Shown here: positions 35,929 to 48,539 of the stretch, piece by piece
Layout: each line of letters opens with the position of its first letter
Numbering within the stretch: position 1 is the first letter of the stretch
Assembly: GCA_029204225.1 (NCBI GenBank)
Contig: CM055093.1
Coordinates: forward strand, 23,171,912-23,235,911
Length of the DNA stretch: 64,000 bases
Direction of reading: 5' to 3'
DNA from: Diphasiastrum complanatum
Taxonomy: Eukaryota > Streptophyta > Lycopodiopsida > Lycopodiales > Lycopodiaceae
Made by a program: the position numbers and the translations under genes
Notes under the pieces: generated by a model
Database searches by the model: none
What the model was told of the DNA's origin: nothing
The model's input: only the letters and a program-made list of their open reading frames with translations

Positions 35929-36967
35929 TTTTGTACAGTGGGAACGGCTCAAACCTACCCAACCAATCTAGATCAAAGCGCATCTAGCCCCCAAGTATGG
36001 ACCAACAAGAGCTCATTAGGGAGAGATGTCACTCCAACAGCATATAGCTACCCAGTACCAAATTCAAGCTCTCTCTCCACGGGAGGCCGATGGATATACA
36101 TATAATCTCAAAGGCTCCTCCACAACTAGGAGTAAACTGTGACACCTCAGTTGTCTAACTCGGCCACATCAGCCACTCTCCATGTGAGTCACTGCTAGCA
36201 CCATACAAATCCACCATCATGAGTTTTAGGCCTCTAAACCATTAACTATGAGTTTAGTACCATGAGGGCCCCAACTCCTCATAGCCATATTTAATTTACA
36301 GGTCAAGATAATCCTACCGACATCCTTACGGGACTCTTGTCCGAGATCAGGTTAAAGATGGGGGTGACACTTAGCACACCTTTTCAAGGATAAGATTCGT
36401 TCCATACATGAAATGAAAGTCATTCCATATGCATGAAATGAAATAAAGTAACTGAATAATTCCTATTTTGTCAATACAAAAATTTAAAGATTAGAAACAG
36501 CACTTTGTACGAGATCATTCCCTACCTTACAAAACTATGATCCTTCATCAACAGCAAACTAGTAGCATCACATTAGCTGGATAAATAAAACTTGATCTGC
36601 TACTCCAGAAAAAAGTATTAAATAACAACAGGGTTTAGTAATAGTGCACGTCCTCAAAAGGCTGGCTGAAACTAGTTTTCCTCTATGGTACAAAACAGAG
36701 TAAATACATAGTAAGCAGTAAAGCAAAACTTTCATGTGATTTGAAGCTTGTTCCTCTTTCTTTCTTGAGGCAATTACTTCACATGGAAAGTATACATATC
36801 CGAAAACCAAATTCTGAGGATTAACAAGCTGGAATGGCTGTAGAGCTGAGCAGATTAGTTGACCCCAAGCTTTGTGGCTCTTTATTGATGCACAAAGCTT
36901 CAAACCCACATGACAAGGAACATGCTAAATTCAATATCTTGCCATACTTTTTTGTACTGTATTGGAT
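35929..36967. other. Intergenic and 3' flank of LHP1
   Basis: No coding feature. The last ~350 bases before 36968 probably include the LHP1 3' UTR on the minus strand; no convincing polyadenylation signal could be chosen. Confidence 0.4.
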
Positions 36968-39900
36968 TTACTGTGGGGTACTGTACCGCAGGTGCTGCTC
37001 GTAGAAGTCTAAAAGCTGACTTCAAAGGACAAGATGTTACAACTCATATACAGAAATATATCTGCAGCATACTTCACAGCTGTATGGAACCAGCTAGTTC
37101 CACATGGCTTATGAAATTTTTTCTTTTTTTTCTAAAGTAAAGGCATCAAAACAGCCATGGATTGATTCATGCAGAACAAAAAAACTGTCATATACTACGT
37201 ACAAAACCTGGGACATAATAAACATAAGAAATAAGAATCACTGATCCGATGCAATCCAGCAAAGAACATTTAATGAGGATGCATCTAAGACATTTACAGC
37301 AAAGCCTTACCAAGAGGGGATAGGTCGCCCGAAGAAACTTGTTATCAACAACAACTTCGCCATCCGATCTGTCGCACATTATGGTAAAAATGGGTAATCA
37401 GTCACCCCTTAAAAAAAACGTATTCATCTAATCAGAGCAATAGGTTTTAGTTGGAACATAACCTTGAACCTCCCTTACCTCACGTGCAGTCTGAACGCTT
37501 TAACACAAATAGGATGGAATGATCTTTCGAAAAAATCCAAATGGTTTTAAAAAGTACCTCAAAGCTTTAAAAAAGACAAGCGCATGCGGCTTTTCATTAA
37601 TGGTGGAGGTTGTGTAACTGATTGCCTTAACAATCTCTCTGACAAAGGGGGTGACAGCAGTTGGTGATTGAGAAATAGTCGGCCCCACAGGTGCTACTGC
37701 TGCATCTTGGGGTATTGCACTTAAAATATTGTCGTACTTTCCTTTTCCCAGCATTGGATCCATTATTCTCAGCTCATGAATATTTTTGTCAATTCTATTT
37801 GCAAGGCCCCCATTGACACAATCATCCCATTTTCTTTCACAGCCTGTTCTGAGCAGGGGGGCTTCACCTCGTGCAACTGACCAGTTTCATTCTGGTTCAA
37901 GCGTCTTACACACCCAGATTTTCTCTTCTTGGCTCCAGTAAATTTGTCCGTATGTAAGAGTAGGTCCTTATCTAAGGGTGGTTTCTGTTCAGCAACTATC
38001 CCCACAGTGATTCCAGTCACCTCAGGCGTGTCTCTGCATTCTGTTTGAGTTATCGAACCTGACCAAGTCAACTCATCCTTCTGTTTGATTCGACTGTCAA
38101 CCTCGGTGACAGTGTTTCCTAAGTGGTTATTTTGACTGTTGCAAAAATTTTCAGTCTCAAGCAATACAACTTCATCCCCTGTTGAACTTGTTGTGCAAGT
38201 TGTCTTTGCAGGCTGCTCGTTAGCAGAGCTTATTTTCAATGGTTGAGCTTCCACAATGGTCCCTGCAGCTCCATTCAAACAGCAAGATAATCATTAGATA
38301 GAAGCAACAAGGCTTTGGCATTTGGCAACATTTATAAAACATGAAAAACTAAACTCATCCAAAAATTTACTCACAAAATGTCAAACCCCAACCAGAACAA
38401 AGGATATGGCATTGGCATTCTGCTAGTGCCTTTTTTGCGAGTTTTGCAACATGGTTGAACTTGAGAATATACTGAAAAACATTTGCTTATGTTGAGATAC
38501 CAGTAGGGGGTGAAGAATTTGGGTTTTCAGAAACAATCAAACCCAATTGAGACTCCTTTGCAGTTGGCTCTTCAGCTAATACAACACTTTTTTCAGTTGA
38601 AACTGAATTATTAGTTTCAGCATCCCTTGTTGTCTTGTCTTTCTTATGTTGGTTTCTCAGTTTTCGCTTGCTCCCCCGACCAGGTCTTCTGCTTGGCCTG
38701 ACCAATGACACGCATATGAACTCACGCAAATATAACACCTAGCAACCAATGCAAAAGGTCTTCAGCCATGAGGGTCCTAACACTATACCTCTTCTCAAAT
38801 TCCTCCAATATGTCTGAGCATATTTTGACGTTCTCATAAGGTTCCCACGTGTTCGCACTCTCTGGCCAACCGCACCTGCGGATAAGCCAAGGCCATTAAT
38901 CAGTTAGAAAAATGGAATTAATGAAGAGTTGGTCAAAAGACATTAAAAATCAATTCATAAAAAAATTGTGCCCCTTACCACTTTACCAAAAACTGCACTT
39001 CTCCCTGCAAAGATATACCAAGGTAGAATCTCAGTCCTTAAATAGTCATCTCGCTTCGCATGAAATTATTTGAATAAGGCTGAAATCATTGATGCAAAAG
39101 CAATCATATCACATAGATTAGTCTGCAAAAATAGCAAAAAGATAAATAGTCGAATATGCTCTTGACAACATCCCAAAACGGGTAACACCAACCAAACCTC
39201 CAAACCAAACTTCTGTAGCAAAAGGAGCAGGTTCATTTCTGACGCCATTCTGCACATATTTTGTACAGCACGTGGGAAAGTCTACAACGTGCTGTACGGA
39301 ACACAATCTATTATTTTACTTTTTAGAATTTTTTCAACAGGGTAGGCATCTGATTTTTGGAAACATCTGCTTTGTATGCACAAAGTGAACATCGATGTAT
39401 CTTTCTTCCCCCATGCTGCTACACAGAGCAAAACAAACCCTGTTACTCTTTAAAGCAATGTACTACACCGTTCAGATGGTATTCTCACTGCAGTTCTGAT
39501 TTACTTTAGGATTAATACATGACCATCTTTCAGAAGTAATAATAAAAAATACTCCAACTTCTAAAAATCAATCGTACAACAAAGCGTACTTAATCTGAGC
39601 GTGTACAAGCTTACTACTATATGGGTTTTAGAGGGAGCAAAAACTAGATTGTTAATAAACAAATGCTACTAATTTTGTTTATCTTCTTCAGCTGTGATGG
39701 GACCTTCTCATCTATTGTATTACAGCTAAGGACCAATGGGCATGCTTGAAGCTTTCCATCTGTCAGAAACCCAAATCTACAGTCACCTTCACATTGACAG
39801 AGTTCAACAACAGCCTCATTTCAAATGGCCGCACAGTGGGTACAAGGACCAGCAACTCCGATTTGCTTAAAGCTCTCAATGTGGAAGGAACAAAAACAAT

Positions 39901-42900
39901 TTCTATCCCAGTAAGAGCTATTACAAGTTAATCAAGAGCAATACCAAATGAAGAAAGGGTAAATGAGCAAATAAACTGGCATCATTCGTCTCGAACATTG
40001 TTAGACATTTATCAGATAAACGAATGGCATTGTCTACAAAGCTACATAGTTTTCCCGATTCACTTCTTTCGATCTTTTACAAACATTGTAAAGTGATCCT
40101 ACAGTCGATCAGAATTGCAGTAAGAAAAACTTCAGAAAGAATTTGTCAATGACGAATGTTCGCAACCATCCATTTATTGCAATAAGAAAAACTTTAACAA
40201 AGACCTTTTCTACATTTGCTATCTTCAACAACAAACATTTGCAGCCATTCATTGATTTGCACCTGGTCATAGTTATTTCAGATTTTTAGCTCATCCCGAT
40301 CTATACAGATCAATATGTTGGGCCAAAAAAGCTCAGAACGGGCTTTTATGCTTTAAAACAGAGCAAACAGAGTTACATCCTTTTGACATTAAGACTTGCA
40401 ATGTTGATAACAATGTCCGAATATGCAATAACTGGAAGGGATACCCAATCTTGATACAATAGATAAACCGCAGCACCACAAGAACATGTATCCGAATGAA
40501 AAAAACTTGAACAATGGGCAGAATTTGAAATATCAACAATCACTGGACATCTTCAAGAAGTTTGAAGATTGAAAACATTCAATGAGTGCACATACTCTTT
40601 TTTGCAGTTAATGGATTCAATTAATTTTTGGAAGTTCAAATTGGGCTCCTGTGAGGTTACTTAGCAAAACCCTAACAGTTTTAAAAATTTTAGAAAAAAT
40701 GTATAAAAAGTGAGGGATTTCAAGATTTGGCAAATTAGACTTGAGATTTGAATCCACAGTAGATTCAAATCAAGTCAAGGAATTGAGATTCATCCAAACT
40801 ATCATATGTTGGATATGGCCACATAGTCAATCTGGATAACAGATGTAACTGCCTCCATAAAGGTGCTCAAATCCTGGCTGTTGGGCAAGTGGACACCTCG
40901 GAGCCTGCATGCTCCTTGGCTAAGATATCTATGAGCTATGGATGCATAATAAAAAGGAGACTTCGGAGCCTGCAATGCTACTGTACGTTCCATACAGTAT
41001 GCTCTGGAATGTACTGCCCCAGAAAAAAATTTAAAAGTTAATCAAAATATACTTAAAGGATTTGTAAGCTCAATTGCAAAACATGAATCCCCCAAATGAG
41101 CAGTGAATCCATCAGTAAAAATTGCTGTCTTATCTTTGCAATTACTCTTTGTTACTGTATTTTCATGTAGATAAGCCTGCAGTTTCAGATCTGTAGTGAA
41201 ATGAGCATTTCTTTTTATCTTGTTGGCCACAAGCTATGGCTTCGCAGTACAACATAAAACTTTGGCAAGTTAAACTTTTAGCATTGCCTTCCATCAGTGA
41301 ATCCCCCAAATGAGCATCAATCATGTCTTCTTCATAGTGATTCATGCAGCCATCACCAGTTTCACAAAAAGCCAAAACTTACAAAGCAAACAAGAAAATG
41401 AGGGAAGATACAGAAGTGAAGATGAGGAATTTGATTTTCTTAATGAAAGAGTTTCATGCAGCCATTACAAATGATTGTACTGTCTGCGCAAATTTGTTTT
41501 GTTCGTTGACTCCTACTCAATATTCACTTTCCGAAAAAAAACCAGTACGTACTATATAACTAAATAAATTTCAGGGTTCATTCCGGAACAGGCAACTATG
41601 CTGTGGATGAATAATGTAAATATGAGACAGAATGATACTTTCCAAGTATGACATCGAATACGAGCCTAAAACCCTGATTTATGCTTGTAAGCCAAATGTG
41701 CTTGCTTTTTCATAAGCTCCAAACAAATGATGATGAGAGCTATAAAAAGAAGAAAAGCCAAAGAAAAATTGATACATACTATTTGTAAAATTACAATATG
41801 TCCAATTTCACAAATTTAAATTGAGAAGTCAATGATGTCATAAGGTAAAGCTTAGAAAAAATACATGCAAGTCAAAGGATCAATATCAAAACAATAACAT
41901 AGAATTCAATAAACAAAAAAATCTTAGCCAACCAGCAGTGCTCATGTCTCATCAGCACCCAAGAATAAGTTGCTAACTGGGTTTTCAAATAATCCAGATT
42001 CTCTTGGGTAGACCCGATGTTGACTAAGAAGCAAAATGACAATGAGCAAGGGAAAGGCAAATAATATAAAATTCCAATAAAGATAAATAAAATAATAGGA
42101 CCATAACATTTAGACAAGAGCTACAGAGACCGACAAAATACAAATACTAGAAACAAAGCTCCTTAGCTCCCCACTTTTTTGAATTCGATGGTTTACTTTG
42201 CAATAGCATCACGATGTGCACTATCTACCCGTACATCAAAATTTTAGCCTAAAGCAATTTTGGAGCCCATGGGCTTCTAGATGTCCCTTCTCCTCATGCA
42301 GACCAAGATTCAAGCCCGGGTCTCCATTGCCATGAGTGACACTCTGGTGGGGGACGAGCTGCAAAAATTGCACACCACTAAAAGATCTACCCAACTTATG
42401 CACAATCACCAAATCTTAGAAACAGCATTTTTCTTGTGAAGATCTAAACTGAACTCCTAACGGCAAGAGATCTGACTATTGTGATTTTATGATACTCTCA
42501 GGTACTTATGGACCCAATCGAAGCATGATGGACTTAAATTAGCCAAATGAATTCAAAATCCCTGAGTTGCAATATGCCAATGTCCAAGGGAACTAGGGCT
42601 TCGGCATCTCCTGAGGGTCTTAGCAAGTTTTGAAAGTAAACTCAAGTAACTAACTCTCAAAAACTGGAAAACCGTTTACTCACAATACTTGTGTATTTGA
42701 CATTATGATAGTAGCTCACAGAACTCCCAAAAATTTTGATTCAGCAAAATGTCACTGATGCAATATCACAGGAGAATGCAAGAGAAAAAATTGGCCTGTT
42801 TGAGAAATGCTTACCTTCCTTATCCTCTTCTTCCTGATTGCTTCCACTTCATAGAAATCTTCTCCCAAGAACTCCCACCCCTCCTTACCTTCCTCACCCT

Positions 42901-43252
42901 CCTGTGACTCACTCGCTTCGGCCTCACTTCCACCCCTCTGCTCATCCTCATCCTCATCCTCTTTGTCTGCCACCAATTTCTCTTCGTTGTTCTCAATCTG
43001 CTCCTTTTCAGCGTCCAAAGGACAATGCTGCTTCTCATCAGATGCGGGAGGCAGCGGATCCGCGCTCCCAGCAGGTTCTGTTGAATCTACACCACTGCCC
43101 ACATGCTGTTTTGAGCTGCTGATGGATCTTAAGACACGCTGCGGCTAGTCACAGGGGCTTCTAACAAGAGCCTGCAGAGTGCTGAGTCCTGGTGTGGCCT
43201 TCCCTTTGGCCTGATCAACCTCTGCTACAGCAGTTCCGGGCTTGCTAGCCAT
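36968..43252 (-). CDS. LHP1: LHP1/TFL2-like chromodomain protein
   Basis: Eight minus-strand exons: 42815-43252, 38979-39004, 38789-38875, 38501-38697, 37868-38262, 37558-37772, 37311-37368 and 36968-37015. All introns are GT-AG, and all phases join to 488 codons including TAA. After a start MASKPG and a long acidic region (DEDEDEQ, SESQEGEEGK) comes the chromodomain: FYEVEAIRKKRIRK, then GEVQFLVKW, then CGWPESANTWEPYENV. The Tyr, Trp and Trp that form the methyl-lysine cage are present. Basic KRK segments follow. The end is a shadow-type domain: FVREIVKAISYTTS, VFFKAL, RSDGEVVVDNKFL, YPLL, LLDFYEQHLRY. LHP1 reads H3K27me3 in Polycomb silencing in the nucleus. Oddities: an in-frame TAG at 43145-43147 (codon 36) with no ATG between it and the chromodomain, a 26-nt exon 2, a 3.8-kb intron 1, and a 95-nt intron 5 with a weak acceptor. 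Confidence 0.92.
39005..42814 (-). other. Intron 1 of the LHP1-like gene
   Basis: 3.8 kb between the first two exons. It holds no recognisable transposon protein. A pair of GAATCCCCCAAATGAGCA words (about 41088 and 41299) and a repeated TTCATGCAGCCAT (41341, 41453) show small duplications. The open frames in it are chance. Confidence 0.7.
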
Positions 43253-43298
43253 GGCCTTGGACCTGCTCTGCCTTGCTCCTCACCCAACAAAGCCATCA

Positions 43299-43360
43299 AC
43301 TCCCCAGCACAGAGGCCACCAACTCTCCAACACAGAGGCCAACAGAAAGAGATATAAAAC
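43299..43360 (-). promoter_or_regulatory. LHP1 5' leader: 23-bp duplication and TATA-like box
   Basis: On the minus strand, two 23-base units (TGGCCTCTGTG(T/C)TGG(A/G)GAGTTG) lie at about 43299-43345. Just upstream is TTTATATCTC (near 43350), about 100 bases before the ATG, a plausible TATA region. The ATG at 43252 sits in a strong context (GGCCATGGC). Confidence 0.4.
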
Positions 43361-44886
43361 ACTAAAACAGCAGCTACTATTCCACTGCCATGCCCAGAAG
43401 CCTTTCAGCCTGTCTAACAGTAAACCATGCCTGCAGCAGAAAGAAGAAGTTAATTTTCCAGCATGTCGTACAGTGAAGAAATATACCTGCAGGAGAAGCA
43501 GCAGAGTAGGATCTCAGCTGAAAAATAGGATCTTTGACCCAAAAAAGAAAGAAAAAGTTGTAAGAGCAGCTGATCAATAAACTAGAAAGAAAAAGGAAAC
43601 CAAAAATGCTAAAATGTCACATAATAAGTAACGTCACAAAACAAATGACTATACTCTGATCATATCCATACTTTTAAATCTACTTTCACACAATTTTGGA
43701 GGAAACACTCTTACAATTATCAATCAATATCAATCAAAAGACAAAAAAAAGAGTCTTTTGTGACTCTTGAAGTTTCACTTGCAGTTTTCGTTCGGTGTAA
43801 ACCAAGAATACCGAATTTTTTGTGTCAGTGAACACTAATCTATTAGTAATGTTGTCAAGTGTGAAAATGACATGAAACAATTCTTGGTGCATGAACATGT
43901 TTTGATCCATGTCCAAGCCTTTTAACTTCAAAAGACACACTACAAGTGTTTTTAAGGTATGTATTTGCCATTTTGAACGGTTCTTTGAAAATCCATGCAG
44001 ATGCAACCAAGTTCAACATCAATTGTCACTTGATATTGTCGTCTCGTTGAAACGCTATCAAAACTTAGTATTGTATTTATTTCTTTCTCATCATTACGTG
44101 ATTTGTTGTTACGCTACAGTTGCATTCAATTTAGCTATATGTGTCACATGCTCCTTTGCTAACAATGAGACACTCGAACTCCTTCCCATTTGCGTATGAC
44201 AACTTGAGCTTCATTGTTGTGTACATTGGTGTTTTCAATGGACTACTCTACCTTGTGCCAAATGAGCTAAGATTATTCTCATTTTTACATTGTAATATTA
44301 ATTCTCCCCTGCACAAGTACACAAAATTTTCTTTTGTAATATTTGTTCCCTTCAAAATGGAGCAATGTTCCGGTAGCATAGTTGATTTGATAGTAATTTG
44401 CAGATGAATCGTCCATGTGCACCAAGAATCTGAAAAACAAAACCACATCATATGTGAGGTTTTCTTTTTGTTATGGGTGCTTCTTCTAGAAGTTAAAGTA
44501 AGTCGAAATACAAATACAACTATTCACTGCAAGAATGTCGCACAAACAAACATATCAAACTAGAAAAGAGTTGTGGTAAAATTTAAAAAAGACCTCTTAA
44601 TAGAGTTATGCTATATTAATTTGTCGTAAATACCTATAGTTTTTTTTGCAGTTCATTTAAAATTTGCCTTAAATAACATAATTTTGTATTTTTGGCAATA
44701 AGTACCTTACACATTTGTAAGATACCTTTACTGTTTTTAGAAATTTTAATAATCATCTTACAAAAATGTAAGGTGTAGTTGCCATTTTTAGAAAGTCAAA
44801 CAAATCTAAAATTACTATTTTCGGAAAGTCAACTTTCTAAAAATAGAAAAAAAAAAGTTCAAAAAAATCCTGCAATTATTTACGCA
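43361..44886. other. Intergenic upstream of LHP1
   Basis: No supported gene. The first few hundred bases may contain further LHP1 promoter or an untranslated exon. Confidence 0.4.
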
Positions 44887-44993
44887 GGGGAAGGCCCACG
44901 GGCAGGGGGCCTTCCGGGTTTGGAGGCGCCCTCAAGCTGCCACCCTCGGGCGCCTCAAAACCTGGAAGGCCCCCGCCCTGGGGCCTTCCCCCT
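44887..44993. repeat. GC-rich hairpin, ~44-bp arms
   Basis: GGGGAAGGCCCACGGGCAGG and onward (44887-44930) pairs with 44949-44993, which ends CCCTGGGGCCTTCCCC. The loop is about 18 bases. The block is roughly 70% GC in DNA that is otherwise about one third GC. Confidence 0.85.
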
Positions 44994-47689
44994 TTACTTT
45001 ATGTTTTTCAACCTAACAAAACTAAACAACAAAATTTGCTATTACACATCACAATAATAAGTCAATTCATTATGGTTTCGTATTGTAACAATCCTGGCCA
45101 CTTATGCTTAATGTTTAGGAGCGCTCACCTGCATTCATCCACAATAACAACCGAGTAAGAATAAGGGCATTCTTGTGAGAACTATAGGTGTCTACACATA
45201 TTCTTAGTTGCTATCCATTTCGCAACCTAAAGTTAAACAAAATAAAGCAAGGATTTATATATATCAATAAAAAGTCAACGATATTCTTTTTTAAACTACC
45301 ATTCTCCATTAAATATTTTTTTGAACCTTCACAAAGTATTTAAGTGAAGTCAATTTTTGTCATGACATGTCAAGTTTTAATGGACCAGCCCCTTCTTGTA
45401 TTCACATTGTAAAACATAGGTCTTAAACTTGACAGCTTTTGTGCAAGAATAGGAGGTCAAATGCTTTTGATAGGAATAGAAGGAGAGTATAACTCTTGTA
45501 GGAAGTCTCCCATCTCCTCATTGTGATTTTTGATTTCAAAAGCCAGGATCTTCTCCTCTCTTACATTCAGTCACCTTGGCTTGGGGGTGAAGTGGTTAGG
45601 GTTTTGACTAGCCATTTTTTGTTGGTTGAGTGGTTTTGCTCTGCAGGTGTCCTTTTGGTTGCATGTAACAAGATCTAAGGAGGTATTCACTTGGCGATCA
45701 TAATTTTTGTACTAGGGTAGAGAGAATACATAGGGAAGGGGAAAAAATCCATGATAATCATTCAAAAACCCATATGTACAACGAGAGAGCTCTTCAATAT
45801 AGTACTAGCTTGAGATGTAGAATGAGGAAATGCTCTAGAATGATTGGACCCCATTGATTGCCTTCCTACATCATGATTGAACCCCAGTAAGACAAACAAA
45901 GATAGATTGCAAAATAAAAATAATAATCAATATACTTTCTCTAGCAATAGAAAAACAAATGTTAAGTCTTATATTCATCTACCAAAAAAAAATTAAAGAA
46001 AAAGTGTTGATACCTGGATATCAATGGATCAAGGCTTTGAGATGAATAGTCACGCAACTCAAAACTATAACATTGCATACACTAAAAAAGTTCTAACTAC
46101 CATTGAGGTGGAAAAGGATTGAAGTCTTCATTACATTAGAATAAAACTTGTTCTACTACACCTGAGTATTTTAGATCCATCACTAATGAAAAACTAGTTA
46201 GATTTTTTTGCACATAACTTATTGTCTTTCTCATTATGCAGTAGCTTTTCATTGACAATAACATAATTTCTAATAAAATTATCCATAAAACATTTATCTT
46301 CTTACATGTATGCAAATGATAGGAGTTGATAATAAATTACAAATATCTTGGTATAAGAATCATTATTGTAGAACAATAATGAAAGGAAACTAAGTTTTTT
46401 CAAAATATATATACATATATATATATTCATGATTTATTTCAATAACAGAGAGACCTAAGTTAGGCTTCAGTACAATTCACAAATATCAACTATTGATATA
46501 TATCATAAATAAAATTTGATTACAGAAAATAAATCACAATCGAATAATTATTATCACCATTGCAAAAATCAACTTGTTCTTGCAAGCTATACCACTCAAA
46601 ACAAAGGATTGCATTATAAAGGAGACATCATCCACAACTAAATAAGCCATTTTGCTAGGAGGTCTGCAATAAAATTAAGGTATCAATTGAATAAGCATTA
46701 AAAATAAATAGATTAAAAAAACATTATGCACACAATAAAGAATTCAAATATTAAAGTGCAATGTTCACAAATCACCTCAATGCTCACTATGGTATGTTCC
46801 CACACATAGGCACTATCCGATACAATATATTTGAGGATAGAAGGAATCAAGCCGTCTACGCCCTTCTGAGTTAATAATAATTAGAAGACTATCTACAGTT
46901 TTTTGGACCAAAATAATATTTAAACTCCAATGTTCACTACAAAGTTATCTAATCATAATGTATTAGAAATGACATATGCAATCATTGTTACTGAGCAATC
47001 AAAATTGATACAGAGAAATAAAAGTTTCAGGAGTTTTAGATAGGTGCTCACTTTGAATGATATGGCACCATGATGAGTTTTATTGTTGGGAAACATTCAT
47101 CAAACAAAATTGTGATAATACAATGGAGTATTGCAAAAGATGTAATTTTGATTTGATAATCAAATTAGTCATTGATATCTTTCTATCTTTTCATTTTAGA
47201 AAAAATAAATCTCAAATTTCAAACCATAGTCGATTTCATTGATTCTAAAAAGAAAAGGCATATCTATAGAATCTATGACATCAATTACATATTTCTCATT
47301 ACCAAAAGCATTTACCAAATTACGTTCTTTGAATCAGGAAATTAATCAACGCGTTTATTATCTCCAAGTGGATTGAAACCTAATTCCTGCGCTTTTCGCT
47401 AGGCCAAAGAAAAGGAATGTAAAAAGGCGCATTGCGTTTTATTTTCATAAAAAGCTTTGTGTTTCCTGGATATTCCAGGAGAGGTAGGGACCAATGAAAC
47501 TCCGATAGCCCCATGATGCGTTGATCACTGCTCCCAGGCCACTAGTAATTTTGGATTCCTCTGCATGTGACCCCCGATTCTATTTTCTTTTCTTTTCTTT
47601 TCTTTCACTATATGAGCATCTCAACTTAGGCCCAGTAGGCTTCGAATCACAACGAGCTAATCTATCAATAAGCTTTAGATCAACGACTC
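44994..47689. other. AT-rich intergenic
   Basis: 2.7 kb with no recognised gene. It includes a TATATATACATATATATATA run near 46410 and otherwise unstructured AT-rich DNA. Confidence 0.5.
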
Positions 47690-47880
47690 TAATGCCCAAG
47701 TGCCGGAGAAAAAAAATCGAAAAATAAAAAATTTGCCCAAAAAATAAATTTCGACTAAAAAAAATTGCCCAAAAAAAATTTGGCAAATTTTTTTTTTTTT
47801 TGATTTTTTCTCGGACAGCCGGGCCCCGGTGACCAAGAAAAAAATCGAAAAAAAAAAAAAAAACAAATTTCAAAAAAAAA
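47690..47880. repeat. A/T homopolymer-rich inverted repeat with GC core
   Basis: Runs of A and T flank GGCCCCGG-type GC cores. TTGATTTTTTCTCGGACAGC pairs with GACCAAGAAAAAAATCGAA across 47800-47850. GGAGAAAAAAAATCG near 47705 can pair with the T-rich stretch at 47790. Phe/Lys-rich frames over it are artefacts. Confidence 0.55.
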
Positions 47881-48121
47881 ATTCAAAATTTTTGACTAAT
47901 TGACTCATAAGTGGCCTTTAATGAGTCTCATGACTCCTTGGCCGAAGTACAAGAGGCTACCTCTCTTAGAAGCTCATTGCTTACATTCATATTAATGCAA
48001 CATAGAGTAAGATTTGTCTTTTTCTTGTACCTTTGCAACCTTGTCCATCTTGAGGCTCCTCCACCTTATCGAGGACAAGGCAAATAGGTCTTGGAGTATT
48101 AGCAATGACTCCATTCAAAGC
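47881..48121. other. Spacer
   Basis: No feature supported. Confidence 0.4.
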
Positions 48122-48539
48122 TGTTAGAGCTATGTTTAAATTAGTATCCCTAATGTTGTAATTTACGATTAGTTAGGATTATTGGGCCATGCTTGCATGC
48201 TATTATAGGGGCCATTACTATTTATAATAATTTGTTTTTAGTCATGCTTGTAGGTGGGCGCACTGCAACTAGAATAGGATTTGGTTTTGCTACTTACATA
48301 TACATCTTGGGTGTTTACTCAATATAGGTAGTAATTATAGAAATTAGCTTTGTGTCTTTTGCTATTTGCTTTATGCTTTTTAGCTTACAAATAGATTAGG
48401 GAAAATATATATGTAGGCTGGCGCCCTAGCTCATTTGCAATGGGACATAGCTGGAGTTTCCATCACTTGTGTGTTTGGCTATTGTTTCAATAGGAATCTT
48501 GTCTTGGGTTACTTGTATGAGCAAGTCAATTTTCTAACA
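48122..48539. repeat. Candidate solo LTR
   Basis: The 418-base block begins TGTTAGAGC and ends TTTTCTAACA, giving matched TG...CA termini inside a 7-base inverted repeat (TGTTAGA/TCTAACA). It has no coding capacity. Flanking bases (AAAGC left, GACCT right) show no target duplication, and neither side has a tRNA-Met PBS. Confidence 0.45.

Noticed and set aside
42838-43122. Plus-strand Pro/His-rich open frame
   Set aside because: It is the antisense shadow of the acidic first exon of the LHP1-like gene.
47580-47873. Phe/Lys-rich protein
   Set aside because: It comes from A/T homopolymers; there are no domain-like features.
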